A stretch of 64,000 bases of DNA. Source: Methylotenera versatilis 79. GTDB lineage: Bacteria; Pseudomonadota; Gammaproteobacteria; Burkholderiales; Methylophilaceae. The stretch covers positions 1,240,001-1,304,000 of the forward strand of contig NZ_ARVX01000001.1 of assembly GCF_000384375.1 (NCBI RefSeq). The letters are read 5' to 3'. Below the pieces are notes generated by a model. The model was not told the DNA's origin. It saw nothing but the letters and a program-made list of their open reading frames with translations, and searched no databases. Position numbers and translations under genes: made by a program. Positions 1-8,647 of this stretch are shown here, piece by piece (positions within the stretch are counted from its first letter, which is position 1; every line of letters begins with the position of its first letter).

Positions 1-222
1 ACAGTTAACCAAGATTGGCAAACTGCTTTAAAAAATGCGCTTAACCGTGAATTGTTATTGAATGAGCAACTCAATACGGCAGATAAAAACCTGTTTATTT
101 ATGCACCAGCACAAAAAAATACCAGCTTAAATGCAATCGATGGCTGGCATGTGCAACGTATTGGGCATGCAAATAAAGCAAAATTAGAAGCGCCATTTTA
201 TATGCTGGAAAGCGTTTTATGA
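1..222 (+). CDS. C-terminal end of a PilM/GspL-like secretion protein (partial)
   Basis: The window opens inside an open frame of 73 codons that ends with a TGA overlapping the next start (ATGA at 219-222). The overlap shows translational coupling to the PilN-like gene. The fragment has no diagnostic motif of its own. Its identity is inferred from position: in type IV pilus and type II secretion operons the gene before PilN/PilO is PilM, the actin-like inner-membrane platform protein (GspL cytoplasmic domain in T2SS). The start and most of the protein lie outside the window. Confidence 0.55.
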   Translation, partial: TVNQDWQTALKNALNRELLLNEQLNTADKNLFIYAPAQKNTSLNAIDGWHVQRIGHANKAKLEAPFYMLESVL

Positions 223-770
223 GCCAGCGATTTTATTCACAACGTTTAGATTTAGAATTTAATCGACCGGGGTCATTTTCGTTTTTAAATGTCACTTGGT
301 CGGGGCTAATTATTTTCGTTATCAGTTTGATTGCTAGCGTCATTTTGTGGAATTTACACCAGAATAATCAACGCGATTATCAGCAGTTAATTACTTCATT
401 AAATCAACAAGATAAACCTAAAAAGGCGGTGGTTAAATCTGTCGTAACCGCATTATCTACCAATGAAGTTAACCAAATAAATAGCACAATAACTGTGTTA
501 ACTACGCCGTGGGATAGTTTATTGCAGGCGATTGAACAATCCGATTTGCCTGATATTGCCTTGTTAAGTGTTGAACCAAATATCAAAAAACAGCAGGTTT
601 TGCTCACGGGCGAAGCGAAAAATTTACAAGTTGCATTGCGTTATATTCAGCAGTTAGAAACACAGCCAAACTTGAGCGAAGTGTATTTGCAAAAACATAC
701 GATGGATGAGAGTGATGTCTCAAAACCCGTGCGTTTTAGTGCGCTGGCAAAGTGGGAAATGGCTGAATAA
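219..770 (+). CDS. PilN-like inner-membrane assembly protein
   Basis: This 183-residue protein has a short basic N-terminus, one membrane segment at about residues 26-46, then a periplasmic helical region and a small alpha/beta domain. That is the architecture of PilN or the C-terminal half of GspL. It starts inside the stop of the previous gene, and its stop overlaps the next start (TAATG at 768-772). The gene order, N-like then O-like then P/C-like then secretin, matches the alignment subcomplex that links the cytoplasmic motor to the outer-membrane secretin. Sequence divergence is high, so the call rests on topology and synteny. Confidence 0.6.
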   Translation: MSQRFYSQRLDLEFNRPGSFSFLNVTWSGLIIFVISLIASVILWNLHQNNQRDYQQLITSLNQQDKPKKAVVKSVVTALSTNEVNQINSTITVLTTPWDSLLQAIEQSDLPDIALLSVEPNIKKQQVLLTGEAKNLQVALRYIQQLETQPNLSEVYLQKHTMDESDVSKPVRFSALAKWEMAE

Positions 771-1402
771 TGTTTAAATTGAATCGACGCCATTTTAACC
801 AACACTATCTTCTTTGGTGGATAACGGATTTAACCAAAAAATTAGGATTATTCGGATTGCTTGGATCAGCTATTGCGCTAGGCTGTTGCTTGTTCTATGC
901 GTTTAATATCGTGCCGATTCAGCAAAAAAAAATAGAGGCGGAATCAGCTATTTCTGCTTTGAATAATCAGCAGAAAAAACAGGGTAACTCACAACAATCA
1001 GCGGTAAATGCAACGCCAACTGAAACTTCAGAGGAAAATATTCAGCGTTTTTATGCACAATTTCCGAATGGTGAAAGTTTGCCAAAATGGTTGCGATTAA
1101 TCGATGAAAATGCAGTTAAACAACATTTAGTTTTAAACCGTGGCGATTACAAGTTAACCCAAATTAAAGCGCAAAAAATGGCGCCATTACCCAATACCAA
1201 ACATCCATTATCGCGCTATGAAATCGTATTGCCAGTCACAGGACAGTACACGCAGATACGCCAATTTATTGCGCAAGTTTTACACGATCTACCAGCGTTA
1301 GCCTTAAGTGAGTTGCACATTAAACGCGAAAACGCACAAAGCCCCACGGTAGAAGCCAGACTGATATTTGTGCTATTGCTGAAAGGTGAGTCATGGCAAT
1401 AA
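770..1402 (+). CDS. PilO-like inner-membrane assembly protein
   Basis: A 210-residue protein with a single membrane segment at about residues 27-48, a coiled-coil stretch at about 50-75 and a C-terminal ferredoxin-like domain (about 85-205). This is the PilO/GspM pattern. PilO family members pair with PilN in the periplasm and set the spacing between inner membrane and secretin. The gene overlaps both neighbours by a few bases, so it is part of one operon with the secretin downstream. No catalytic motif is expected or seen. Confidence 0.6.
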   Translation: MFKLNRRHFNQHYLLWWITDLTKKLGLFGLLGSAIALGCCLFYAFNIVPIQQKKIEAESAISALNNQQKKQGNSQQSAVNATPTETSEENIQRFYAQFPNGESLPKWLRLIDENAVKQHLVLNRGDYKLTQIKAQKMAPLPNTKHPLSRYEIVLPVTGQYTQIRQFIAQVLHDLPALALSELHIKRENAQSPTVEARLIFVLLLKGESWQ

Positions 1403-2079
1403 AGGCGAAAATTAGCACGCCCGCCGTTGAAAAAACAGCCAAACAACATCCATCCAATAAACGATTACTTGTGATGTTATTGATTGTTGCTGTTTTAACT
1501 ATTTGGACTTTATTAAAAAACAATACGGAAGATACAGATACGATTGAACTGGCGGATTCAGCCGTTGTTTCATCTAAAAACAATCATCAAACGCATATAA
1601 GAACAGGTTTGAATTCTGCTAAAAACCCGCAGCAAAATAAACAAATCAATATTGTGACTACACAAAACGCATCAAACGATAAGCGTTTGATTGCATGGCA
1701 GAAACTGCAACGTGAGCCGTTACTTAACCAGCCGCATAACGTATTTAAAGTGCATTCATGGTTGGTTGTTCCTAAGCCTGTGAAAACCAAAGCGTTGCCA
1801 CCGCCGCCGCCAGTTGCGCCACCTGCGCCATTTACCTATATGGGTAAATTAGAGAACTCACCGCAAGGTACGCAGCTATTTTTACTACGAAATGGCCAGT
1901 TATATACCACGTTAAAAGGTCAAAAAATCGATGCGCAATGGCGATTGGATGGTGATGATTTAAATAACATCCAGTTGACATATTTACCGCTTAATCTGCC
2001 GCAAGTGTTATCAAAAACGGCGAAATCGTTTGATTCAGCAAATGCTGTATCGCCTACAGCAGCAGAAATGAATTTGTAA
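1393..2079 (+). CDS. GspC/PilP-like periplasmic linker of the secretion system
   Basis: This 228-residue protein has a basic cytoplasmic N-terminus, one membrane segment at about residues 25-41, a long polar linker, a run of prolines at about 134-147 and a compact beta domain starting with FTYMGKL. A proline linker followed by a small beta domain is what PilP and the HR domain of GspC use to bind the secretin N-domains. The protein overlaps the PilO-like gene by 10 bases and lies 12 bases before the secretin. In related methylotroph genomes I recall such proteins being named as parts of a 'secretion system X'; that naming is from memory. Confidence 0.55.
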   Translation: MAIKAKISTPAVEKTAKQHPSNKRLLVMLLIVAVLTIWTLLKNNTEDTDTIELADSAVVSSKNNHQTHIRTGLNSAKNPQQNKQINIVTTQNASNDKRLIAWQKLQREPLLNQPHNVFKVHSWLVVPKPVKTKALPPPPPVAPPAPFTYMGKLENSPQGTQLFLLRNGQLYTTLKGQKIDAQWRLDGDDLNNIQLTYLPLNLPQVLSKTAKSFDSANAVSPTAAEMNL

Positions 2080-2091
2080 AAGGAAAGTAGT

Positions 2092-4113
2092 ATGAAGGTT
2101 AAAAATAGTTACCTATTGTTACTCACAATGGCGTTAGCCAGTTGTGCGTATGCGCCATGGGAAAAGTCGCCAGCCAAAGGCGGAACACCAGAAGAAAAAG
2201 TGGCTGCCGTACAAAAACGTGCAGATGTGAAAGCTGATGCGGTATTAGAAACAACCATCAGGCGTAAAGATTTATTGGTGACTAAAGAGCTTGCGGTAAA
2301 GCAGCTTGCTGAACAAGCGGATTTGGCTAAAGAAAAAGGTCAATATGACGAAGCGGACATTATTTATGATCGAATTTTGAGTTTTTTGCCTGAAGATCCC
2401 AACGCGATTAAAGGTAAAGCGCTGATTAATCAGCAAAAAGAACAAGATAAAAAATTGCAGCAAGCGACTGAATTGTTTGCAGAAAAAAAAGTGGAACCAG
2501 CGAGTGAAAAAGTGCGTGAAGTGCTGATGGAAAATCCACAACAAGCTAAAGCCATTGAATTACAAAAGCAGATAGAGGCGCAAATTAATCCAGTCAAAAT
2601 CACGCCGCCCAGCTTAAAACCGCCGTTTGATAAATTGGTTTCATTGGAATTACGCGATGCGAATATTAAAGTGGTATTTGAGGCTTTATCACGCGCCACA
2701 GGTATTAACTTTATATTGGATAAAGATATCAAACCCGATACTAAAGCGACTATTTTCATTAAAAAAGCGCGCATTGATGAAGCAATTGATATGGTGCTTT
2801 CTAGCAATGGTTTGCAGAAAAAGGCGCTGTCAGATAACACCGCTTTGGTTTTCCCCAGCACGCCGCAAAAATTTAAAGACTATAAAGATCTGGTGATTCG
2901 CAGTTTCTTCTTTACCAATACCAACGCAAAACAAGTATCAGCTTTGCTGAAAACCATGTTGAAAACCAAAGATATTTTTGTGGATGAACGCTTGAATATG
3001 CTGGTGATGCGCGATACGCCAGAGGTGATTAAGATTGCGGAAAAATTGATTGCCGCCAATGACTTAGAAGATCCGGAGGTGATGCTGGATATCGAAGTGT
3101 TGGAAGTCAGTCGTAACCGTTTGCAAGAGTTGGGCATTATTTATCCGAATCAATTATCTGTTGTGACAGCGGATGCGTTAACGCTGGAATCACTTAAGGC
3201 GATTAAATCAGCCAATATTGGCGTATCACCTAACCCTGCGATTAATTTTAAAAAGACCACAGGTGATGTGAATTTATTATCTAACCCTAGAATTCGGGTG
3301 AAAAATAATGAAAAAGCCAAAATTTTGGTCGGTGATAAAGTGCCGATTATCACCACCACTTCAACCGCTAACGTGGGTATTTCTGAAAATGTGCAGTATG
3401 TAGATGTGGGCTTAAAGCTAGATGTAGAGCCACGTGTGACGCTGGATAACTTTGTGAATATTAAAGTTGGGCTGGAAGTAAGTTCACTGGGTGAAAGGAC
3501 AGTAACCAGAAACGGTGCGACTGTTTATACCATTGGTACTAGAAACGCCAGTACAGTTTTGCGCTTAAAAAATGGCGAAACACAGGTATTAGCAGGGCTT
3601 ATTTTGGATGATGAGCGCAAAAACGCTAGCAAATTACCAGGTTTAGGCGATTTACCACTGATTGGTAGATTGTTTTCAAATCAGGAAGATAGGAAAAGTA
3701 AGACCGAAATCGTGTTAGCAATTACACCAAGAATCATTGGTAATATCACGCGCCCGCAAGTTGAAATTACCGAATATTGGTCGGGTACAGAAAGTTTAAT
3801 CAGCGATAAACCGCAAGTTAATTTTCCGCCAACTGGTGGCTCAGAAAATCCACAGGATAGAATTCGTGAGCAAATGCGTTTACGCCAATTGCAATTGAAC
3901 GAGAATCAAGAAATACCAGTTGCTCAAGAACCAATACCAGAAACTACTTCAGAACAGATCCCGCAACAAAACTCCTCACAAGATGGGCGAGGCGTTTTAG
4001 AGCAGCAAGCGACTGACTCGATTCAGCCGCCAGCGACAAATCCGATTGCCGCACCCGAAGCCATACCTTCGGTGATTGATTCATCTGGCAGGTTAAGGCC
4101 TGCCACGCAATGA
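2092..4113 (+). CDS. gspD: Outer-membrane secretin (GspD/PilQ family) lipoprotein
   Basis: This 673-residue lipoprotein has a signal peptide ending in the lipobox LASC (Cys18). Residues about 60-165 form helical TPR-like repeats, unusual ahead of a secretin. An N-domain (about 178-260) and a second one (about 268-340) lead to the secretin core (about 380-565), which contains NPRIRVKNNEKA and, near the end, LPGLGDLPLIGRLFS. The last 110 residues are Gln/Pro-rich and probably the S-domain/pilotin region. The protein should form the multimeric outer-membrane gate for the upstream N/O/C proteins and the pseudopilins downstream. Its stop overlaps the next start (ATGA). Confidence 0.9.
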   Translation: MKVKNSYLLLLTMALASCAYAPWEKSPAKGGTPEEKVAAVQKRADVKADAVLETTIRRKDLLVTKELAVKQLAEQADLAKEKGQYDEADIIYDRILSFLPEDPNAIKGKALINQQKEQDKKLQQATELFAEKKVEPASEKVREVLMENPQQAKAIELQKQIEAQINPVKITPPSLKPPFDKLVSLELRDANIKVVFEALSRATGINFILDKDIKPDTKATIFIKKARIDEAIDMVLSSNGLQKKALSDNTALVFPSTPQKFKDYKDLVIRSFFFTNTNAKQVSALLKTMLKTKDIFVDERLNMLVMRDTPEVIKIAEKLIAANDLEDPEVMLDIEVLEVSRNRLQELGIIYPNQLSVVTADALTLESLKAIKSANIGVSPNPAINFKKTTGDVNLLSNPRIRVKNNEKAKILVGDKVPIITTTSTANVGISENVQYVDVGLKLDVEPRVTLDNFVNIKVGLEVSSLGERTVTRNGATVYTIGTRNASTVLRLKNGETQVLAGLILDDERKNASKLPGLGDLPLIGRLFSNQEDRKSKTEIVLAITPRIIGNITRPQVEITEYWSGTESLISDKPQVNFPPTGGSENPQDRIREQMRLRQLQLNENQEIPVAQEPIPETTSEQIPQQNSSQDGRGVLEQQATDSIQPPATNPIAAPEAIPSVIDSSGRLRPATQ

Positions 4114-4613
4114 CGCCACCTTTTGAAATAAAGCGCCATTCAAAAGGCTTTACGTTGATTGAGCTGATTGTCACGGTGACTATCGTGTCTATTTTGGCCA
4201 GTGTGACGATGCCGATGCTGAAAATGACCGTACAACGCAGCAAAGAAACTGAATTGCGTGCGAATCTACGCCAAATTCGCGAAGCGATTGACGCGTATAA
4301 AAAAGCGGCCGATGAAGGCCGAATAAATAAAAGTATTGAAGCGAATGGTTATCCGCCCAACTTAGAAGTATTGGTTAATGGCGTGCTGGATGAAAAAGAT
4401 GTGAGTAAAAGAAAGCTCAAGTTTTTGCGCAGAATTCCGCTAGATCCGATGACCAGCGTTACCAATGCAGAAACCGAAGCGCTGCCGAATAATTGGGGTT
4501 TACGCAGTTATGAGAGCGATGCGGCCGAGCCTGTTGCTGGGGATGATGTATTCGATGTGTATTCACTTAGCGCACAAATTGGCATTAATGGTGTGCCTTA
4601 TGCCAAATGGTAA
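4110..4613 (+). CDS. GspG-like major pseudopilin
   Basis: A 167-residue type IV pilin-like protein. The leader is 13 residues and the cleavage site reads G13|FTLIE, with Glu at +5 (residue 18) followed by a hydrophobic helix. The C-terminal half has the GspG-type pattern of a disordered-to-folded domain with PLDPMT and a YDVYSL-like ending. It should be processed by a prepilin peptidase, which is not in the window. It overlaps the secretin stop by four bases, so its synthesis is coupled to the secretin. Confidence 0.85.
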   Translation: MTPPFEIKRHSKGFTLIELIVTVTIVSILASVTMPMLKMTVQRSKETELRANLRQIREAIDAYKKAADEGRINKSIEANGYPPNLEVLVNGVLDEKDVSKRKLKFLRRIPLDPMTSVTNAETEALPNNWGLRSYESDAAEPVAGDDVFDVYSLSAQIGINGVPYAKW

Positions 4614-5010
4614 AGCAGTTAAAGTGAACAACAAAAAGGCTGTTGTTTCAGGTTTTACGCTGGTTGAAATGCTGGTGGTTTTAGCGATTTTGGCATTATT
4701 GTTAACACTTGCTGCGCCTAAATATTTTAGTAGTATAGACCGCGCAAAAGATGCGGCATTAAAGCAAGATTTAACAACGGTGCGCGAAAGTCTCGATAAA
4801 TTTTATGCAGATACGGGGCAGTATCCAAAAACGCTAGATGACTTGGTGGATAAAAAATATATCCGCAAACTGCCATTCGATCCCATCACTAATAGCAGCG
4901 TGACTTGGCTAATCACACCGCCAGAACCGCCATTAGAAGGCGATATTGCCGATATTCACAGTGGCGCAGTGGGGCTGGCGCAAGATGGCAGCCAATATGC
5001 CGATTGGTAA
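4600..5010 (+). CDS. Second GspG-like pseudopilin
   Basis: This pseudopilin has the cleavage/methylation motif G18|FTLVE with Glu at +5, a hydrophobic helix, and a GspG-type globular part containing LPFDPIT and ending QYADW, very like the ending of the gene before it (PYAKW). The two genes look like an old tandem duplication. The open frame extends further upstream inside the previous gene, but only ATG 4600 or GTG 4624 give a leader of pilin length. I chose the ATG; GTG 4624 (a 10-residue leader) is an equal alternative. Confidence 0.8.
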   Translation: MPNGKAVKVNNKKAVVSGFTLVEMLVVLAILALLLTLAAPKYFSSIDRAKDAALKQDLTTVRESLDKFYADTGQYPKTLDDLVDKKYIRKLPFDPITNSSVTWLITPPEPPLEGDIADIHSGAVGLAQDGSQYADW

Positions 5011-5017
5011 TTGGCCT

Positions 5018-5701
5018 ATGAACAAACAAGCGGGTTTTACCTATATGGGTTTGTTAATGATCGTGGCGATTGCGGGCATCGCAATGGCTGGTGTGGGCGT
5101 TGTGTGGCACCAAGAATCGCAGCGTGAGCGAGAAAAAGAGTTATTGTTTATTGGCGCAGAGTATCGCAAAGCGATTGGCAGTTATTTTGAAAGTAGCCCG
5201 GGCGGCATCAAACAATATCCGCAAACCTTGCAAGAGTTAGTATTAGATAAACGCTTCCCCAATATTAAACGCCACATACGACAACTGTATGCTGACCCGT
5301 TTGCAAAAGATAATCAATCTTGGAACTTGGTGTTAGAGCAAGGCCAAATTAGAGGCGTCTACAGTACAGCAGAAGCAAAGCCAATTAAAAAATTCGGCTT
5401 TGCCAGTACAGAAGAAAGTTTTAGTGAAGCCGAATCTTACAGCGATTGGCGATTTATTTATGCGCCTGGCAGTTTGGCGAGTAGCGCGCCAATACAAAAT
5501 GCTAATCAGCCAGACAATTTGCCAGACAGTCAGAGTAATAGTAATGAGCCTAGTAATAATGAATTCAACAGTCTTCCGCCCAGTATTAATGCACCCAATA
5601 CCAGTGAGCCAGAAATTCCGCCATCAAACAGCATGCCGTTTGAAACGTTGCCGCCTAGTATTAACGCGATAGATAATTCAGCTGCACAACCCGCAAACTA
5701 A
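5018..5701 (+). CDS. Divergent pseudopilin-like protein with Pro/Asn-rich tail
   Basis: From ATG 5018 the protein is 227 residues: leader MNKQAG, then F7TYMG and a hydrophobic helix. The +5 position is Gly, not Glu, which is normally needed for assembly of major pilins. A conserved helical domain follows (about 30-150). The tail (about 165-227) is low-complexity and repeats the unit LPPSINA twice. It is the last gene of the secretion operon and ends 11 bases from the convergent transglycosylase gene. The missing Glu suggests a tip or minor pseudopilin, as GspK also lacks it; that role is inference. Confidence 0.7.
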   Translation: MNKQAGFTYMGLLMIVAIAGIAMAGVGVVWHQESQREREKELLFIGAEYRKAIGSYFESSPGGIKQYPQTLQELVLDKRFPNIKRHIRQLYADPFAKDNQSWNLVLEQGQIRGVYSTAEAKPIKKFGFASTEESFSEAESYSDWRFIYAPGSLASSAPIQNANQPDNLPDSQSNSNEPSNNEFNSLPPSINAPNTSEPEIPPSNSMPFETLPPSINAIDNSAAQPAN

Positions 5702-5712
5702 GATTAATTACG

Positions 5713-6333
5713 CTAGGAATATTGCCGATAATATTGCAGCACTTTTGGCACGTAATGCATGGTTTCGCGATAAGGCGGCACACGATTACTGTATTTTTGC
5801 ACCGCGCCTGGGCCAGCATTATAAGCCGCCAAACTCAGCTTTAAATCGCCATTAAATAGCGTTAATAATTCGCGCAGATATTGTGATCCAGCCAATATAT
5901 TTTGCGCTGCATTGGTTTTATCTTTTACATGAAAACGCCGCGCGGTTGCTGGCATTAATTGCATTAAGCCGTAAGCACCTTTTTGCGATGTTGCCCGTGC
6001 ATTGTGTTTAGATTCCACCGCAATTACCGCGTGAATCAATGCAGGTTCTAGCGACGTCAAATTGGCGGCTTGCAATACTTCATCGTGATAAGGCAATAAA
6101 GCGGTTTGTGCAGAATTACTCTGTTTAAAACTATTTGTTTTGTGATTAGTTGTGGCAAGTGTAATAGCCTTTGTAATAACAGGTTCTACAATTTTTAGCG
6201 TAAATGGTTGGTTAACTTGCGTGTTGCTGATGCTGATTTCATCCGTTTGTTCCATATTAATAAAAACATCTGCCGTAGCAGTCACATGATGCATCGCAAT
6301 CAGCAGGAAGCAAATACGCTTGAAATTTTTCAT
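5713..6333 (-). CDS. Lytic transglycosylase, SLT domain
   Basis: From ATG 6333 the protein has 206 residues with a signal peptide (about 1-21) and a C-terminal SLT domain. The catalytic Glu is E107 in AVIAVESKH, followed by the family motif YGLMQLMP and the AAYNAGPGAV motif. It cleaves the glycan strands of peptidoglycan, forming 1,6-anhydro-muramyl ends. Such enzymes often open the wall for envelope-spanning machines, and this gene is convergent with the secretion operon. ATG 6348 and TTG 6354 are in frame upstream; 6333 was chosen because it puts a normal signal peptide at the start. Confidence 0.85.
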   Translation of the reverse strand: MKNFKRICFLLIAMHHVTATADVFINMEQTDEISISNTQVNQPFTLKIVEPVITKAITLATTNHKTNSFKQSNSAQTALLPYHDEVLQAANLTSLEPALIHAVIAVESKHNARATSQKGAYGLMQLMPATARRFHVKDKTNAAQNILAGSQYLRELLTLFNGDLKLSLAAYNAGPGAVQKYSNRVPPYRETMHYVPKVLQYYRQYS

Positions 6334-6548
6334 AGCGCTATTATCCATGCGCAATATGACAGTTTTTGGTAAACCTGTTCATCAACATGACTGAATCATT
6401 TTTACTTATTATTAAGTAGTCCGTTGTTATAAAACTGTCAACAAACTGCCATTTAGTTTTAATCAGCTTGTCACTAAACCAGTCGAAAATCACGCTAATT
6501 TAAAAAATATGCTTAACCTAATTAAGCAATATCAACTTATAAAAACCA

Positions 6549-7370
6549 ATGATCATCAGCACCCAATTTACCATCGATGAACCTGTAAAAGCCGATATCT
6601 GCTTAGATGATGAGCAGCGCGTGGTTTTTATGGAAGTGATTGAAGAATCGCTGCGCGTATCGCAACGCACGCATTTATTTAATTGGCTGCAAGCAGGTTT
6701 TCAATATTTATTACCACACGAGGTGATGATTTACGGCGTTAAATCAACCGAGACAGATGAGTATGATTTTGGCTATTTTACTAGCTCACGCTATTTTGAT
6801 GAGAATCGATTTAATGAGGTAATCGATAGAGAAAACGGTTTAGTGACACAAGCACTTAAAGTGTGGCAAAGAACAGCGTTGCCGGTATTTGTGACCAATC
6901 ATTTGCCAGCATCCGATTACGGTAATTATTCTGTATTAAATATTGCGCAATCGGAGCTGAAAGCTTCTGAATTAGGCGATTTTGTTGCACATGGTTTTGG
7001 CGATAATCACACGCGTATTTCAACTTTTGTGATATTCGCGCGCTTATCTAAACAGCTGAATAATAACCACGCGCGTATTTTAGAACTGATTATGCCGCAC
7101 CTGCATTGTGGGCTGATTCGCGTGACCAGCAACCGCACTAATTTGATTCATACCAATAAAGTCAGCAAGAAAATCACTGGCAGAGAATCTGAGATTTTGC
7201 AGTGGGTACATATGGGAAAAACCAATTGGGAAATCTCCTCTATTTTAAGTATCAGCCCGCTCACTGTTAAGAATCATGTGCAGAATATCTTACGCAAATT
7301 AGATGTACAAAACCGCAGCCAAGCAGCGGTTAAAGCGGCAAAACTTGGTTTGGTTAAAGTGCTTAAATAA
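6549..7370 (+). CDS. epsA: LuxR-type transcriptional regulator EpsA
   Basis: A 273-residue protein with a novel-type N-terminal domain (about 15-190) and a C-terminal LuxR/FixJ helix-turn-helix (about 205-265) containing LTVKNHVQNILRKL. It matches the EpsA family, which sits beside exosortase B/methanolan gene clusters and is thought to control exopolysaccharide genes. The N-terminal domain lacks an obvious receiver Asp motif or autoinducer-binding signature, so the signal is unknown. Its own upstream gap carries TAGTCCGTT (6417-6425), identical to half of a dyad upstream of the next gene, which suggests self-regulation. Here the regulator is about 21 kb from the biosynthesis genes. Confidence 0.85.
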   Translation: MIISTQFTIDEPVKADICLDDEQRVVFMEVIEESLRVSQRTHLFNWLQAGFQYLLPHEVMIYGVKSTETDEYDFGYFTSSRYFDENRFNEVIDRENGLVTQALKVWQRTALPVFVTNHLPASDYGNYSVLNIAQSELKASELGDFVAHGFGDNHTRISTFVIFARLSKQLNNNHARILELIMPHLHCGLIRVTSNRTNLIHTNKVSKKITGRESEILQWVHMGKTNWEISSILSISPLTVKNHVQNILRKLDVQNRSQAAVKAAKLGLVKVLK

Positions 7371-7436
7371 CTATTTTCTTCAATACAAGTTATTTGCGCA
7401 TGCAAATCGTTAATAGACAAAATCAGCAACAAATTA

Positions 7437-7452
7437 TAGTCCGTTCGGACTA
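7437..7452. promoter_or_regulatory. Candidate operator 1, TAGTC-N6-GACTA dyad
   Basis: A perfect 7-2-7 inverted repeat, TAGTCCG-TT-CGGACTA. The outer five bases on each side are shared with operator 2. The first nine bases recur upstream of epsA. Binding by EpsA, whose gene is adjacent, is inference. Confidence 0.5.
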
Positions 7453-7601
7453 CACATAAAACTTAGCTTTTCATCCGCATCCAGCAAAATTTCCATCGTA
7501 AAAAGAGTGTGTATGTTTTTTAAATACATGCCGCTAAATAGTTAACCTTAAAAAACGGCCAATATTTATTGGGCTTTTTAGTTGGTTAAGTTGTTTAGAA
7601 A

Positions 7602-7619
7602 ATAGTCTATCCAGACTAT
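7602..7619. promoter_or_regulatory. Candidate operator 2, TAGTC-N6-GACTA dyad
   Basis: A perfect inverted repeat, ATAGTCT-ATCC-AGACTAT. Counted from TAGTC to GACTA it has the same 16-bp layout as operator 1, while the six central bases differ. A conserved outer half-site with a free centre is typical of a dimeric regulator. Confidence 0.5.
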
Positions 7620-7745
7620 GTGTTTTGGTTGGTATGTAACAAACACTCTTTAAATTAGTAACGTCGCTTAATGGTTAAATTTATTAGGCGTTTTGAAGTT
7701 TAGATTTTAACGATTTTTTAAGTAATTTTAATTTAGGAGATTCAC

Positions 7746-8555
7746 ATGAAAGTTCAATTTAAAGCATTAGCTGCTGTAGTTGTTTTAGCTGCCGCTTTGC
7801 CGGCACACGCGGCTATTGATACAGCTGCTTCAGGTAATGGCTCGTTGGTTTTATCTGTGTTTGACCGTGTTGCAAATATTTCAGCCAATTTTGATTTAGG
7901 TAAAAATTATAGTGATTTCACTATTGCTGGTAATTCTTTTGCCAATAGTGGTGCAGCCGCAGCTGGTACAAATTTTTCTTGGGATTTAAGCACTGGTGAT
8001 TATGCTACTGCTTGGAATCAATTCTTTAGCACAGCAACTTTGGCAAATACAGTTTTTGCAATCGGTGCTGGTGATAATTTAGGCGCAGGCGCAGGCAATC
8101 GTGGTTTTATTACAACTTACTCTGTTGTTGGAAATAATATTACATCAACACAAGCACAAGGCTTGGCAGGTTTTTTCGATGTTTACACAGGCGAGAGTGC
8201 ATCTAGCGCAGCTTTATTTCAGAATCATACAGTTGTAGCAAACGGTAGTAGCGTAGCTAATGCAGGTGCTGCATTTGCTGGTCAGTTTTACGGTGGCGGT
8301 AAAAACAATGCAGTTGGTGCCACAGCTGTTGGCGCAATTGGTACAGATTTAGGTGTATTGCAATACTTATCTGCTGCAAGTTCATTTGCAACTAGCCCAG
8401 TTACTATTTTCGGTAACGGTGCTAAATTTAATTTAGCTAGCAACGGCGCACTTGTCTACAGCACTATCGCAGCAGTTCCAGAAGCTGATACTTGGGCCAT
8501 GATGTTATTAGGCTTAGGCTTTATGGGCTTTATCGCACGTCGTAAATCAGTTTAA
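7746..8555 (+). CDS. PEP-CTERM sorting-domain protein
   Basis: A 269-residue exported protein. It has a signal peptide (about 1-22, ending AHA), a Gly/Ala/Asn/Ser-rich body and a C-terminal PEP-CTERM signal: VPEADTW, a hydrophobic helix (MMLLGLGFMGFIA) and the basic end RRKSV. PEP-CTERM tails are recognised and cleaved by exosortases; the likely partner here is the exosortase B gene at 35406. The body resembles no enzyme I recognise and looks like a surface or matrix protein. It follows epsA and a gap with two dyads, so it may be a direct target of EpsA. Confidence 0.85.
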   Translation: MKVQFKALAAVVVLAAALPAHAAIDTAASGNGSLVLSVFDRVANISANFDLGKNYSDFTIAGNSFANSGAAAAGTNFSWDLSTGDYATAWNQFFSTATLANTVFAIGAGDNLGAGAGNRGFITTYSVVGNNITSTQAQGLAGFFDVYTGESASSAALFQNHTVVANGSSVANAGAAFAGQFYGGGKNNAVGATAVGAIGTDLGVLQYLSAASSFATSPVTIFGNGAKFNLASNGALVYSTIAAVPEADTWAMMLLGLGFMGFIARRKSV

Positions 8556-8599
8556 TTCACTCGTTTTTAATCCATCTTTTTATTTGGTATTAACCATTT

Positions 8600-8636
8600 G
8601 GCAGAGGCTTCGGCCTCTTGCCTTAAGGATTTTTTA
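8600..8636 (+). terminator. Hairpin with T-rich tract between two secreted-protein genes
   Basis: A stem GGCAGAGGC, loop TTCG, and GCCTCTTGCC with one bulged T are followed by AAGGATTTTTT. The T-run is displaced from the stem, so the hairpin may stop transcription only partly and let some reach the gene at 8648, or may stabilise the upstream message. Confidence 0.6.
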
Positions 8637-8647
8637 GGGAAAAAATC

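Larger units (their letters stand above)
7371..7745. promoter_or_regulatory. 375-bp regulatory gap between epsA and the PEP-CTERM gene
   Basis: No credible open frame lies here. The gap holds two dyads with the same layout, TAGTC-N6-GACTA, at 7437-7452 and 7603-7618, centred about 300 and 135 bases before the downstream start. A good ribosome site (AGGAG, 7735-7739) precedes ATG 7746. No clear sigma-54 GG-N10-GC element was found between the nearer dyad and the start. The rest is AT-rich and featureless. Confidence 0.6.

Noticed and set aside
219-5701. Plain type IV pilus pilMNOPQ operon
   Set aside because: The pseudopilin genes directly after the secretin and the GspG-like folds argue for a T2SS-like or hybrid system.
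7620-7745. Sigma-54 promoter before the PEP-CTERM gene
   Set aside because: PEP-CTERM genes can use sigma-54, so it was looked for; no GG-N10-GC pair with the right flanks was found.
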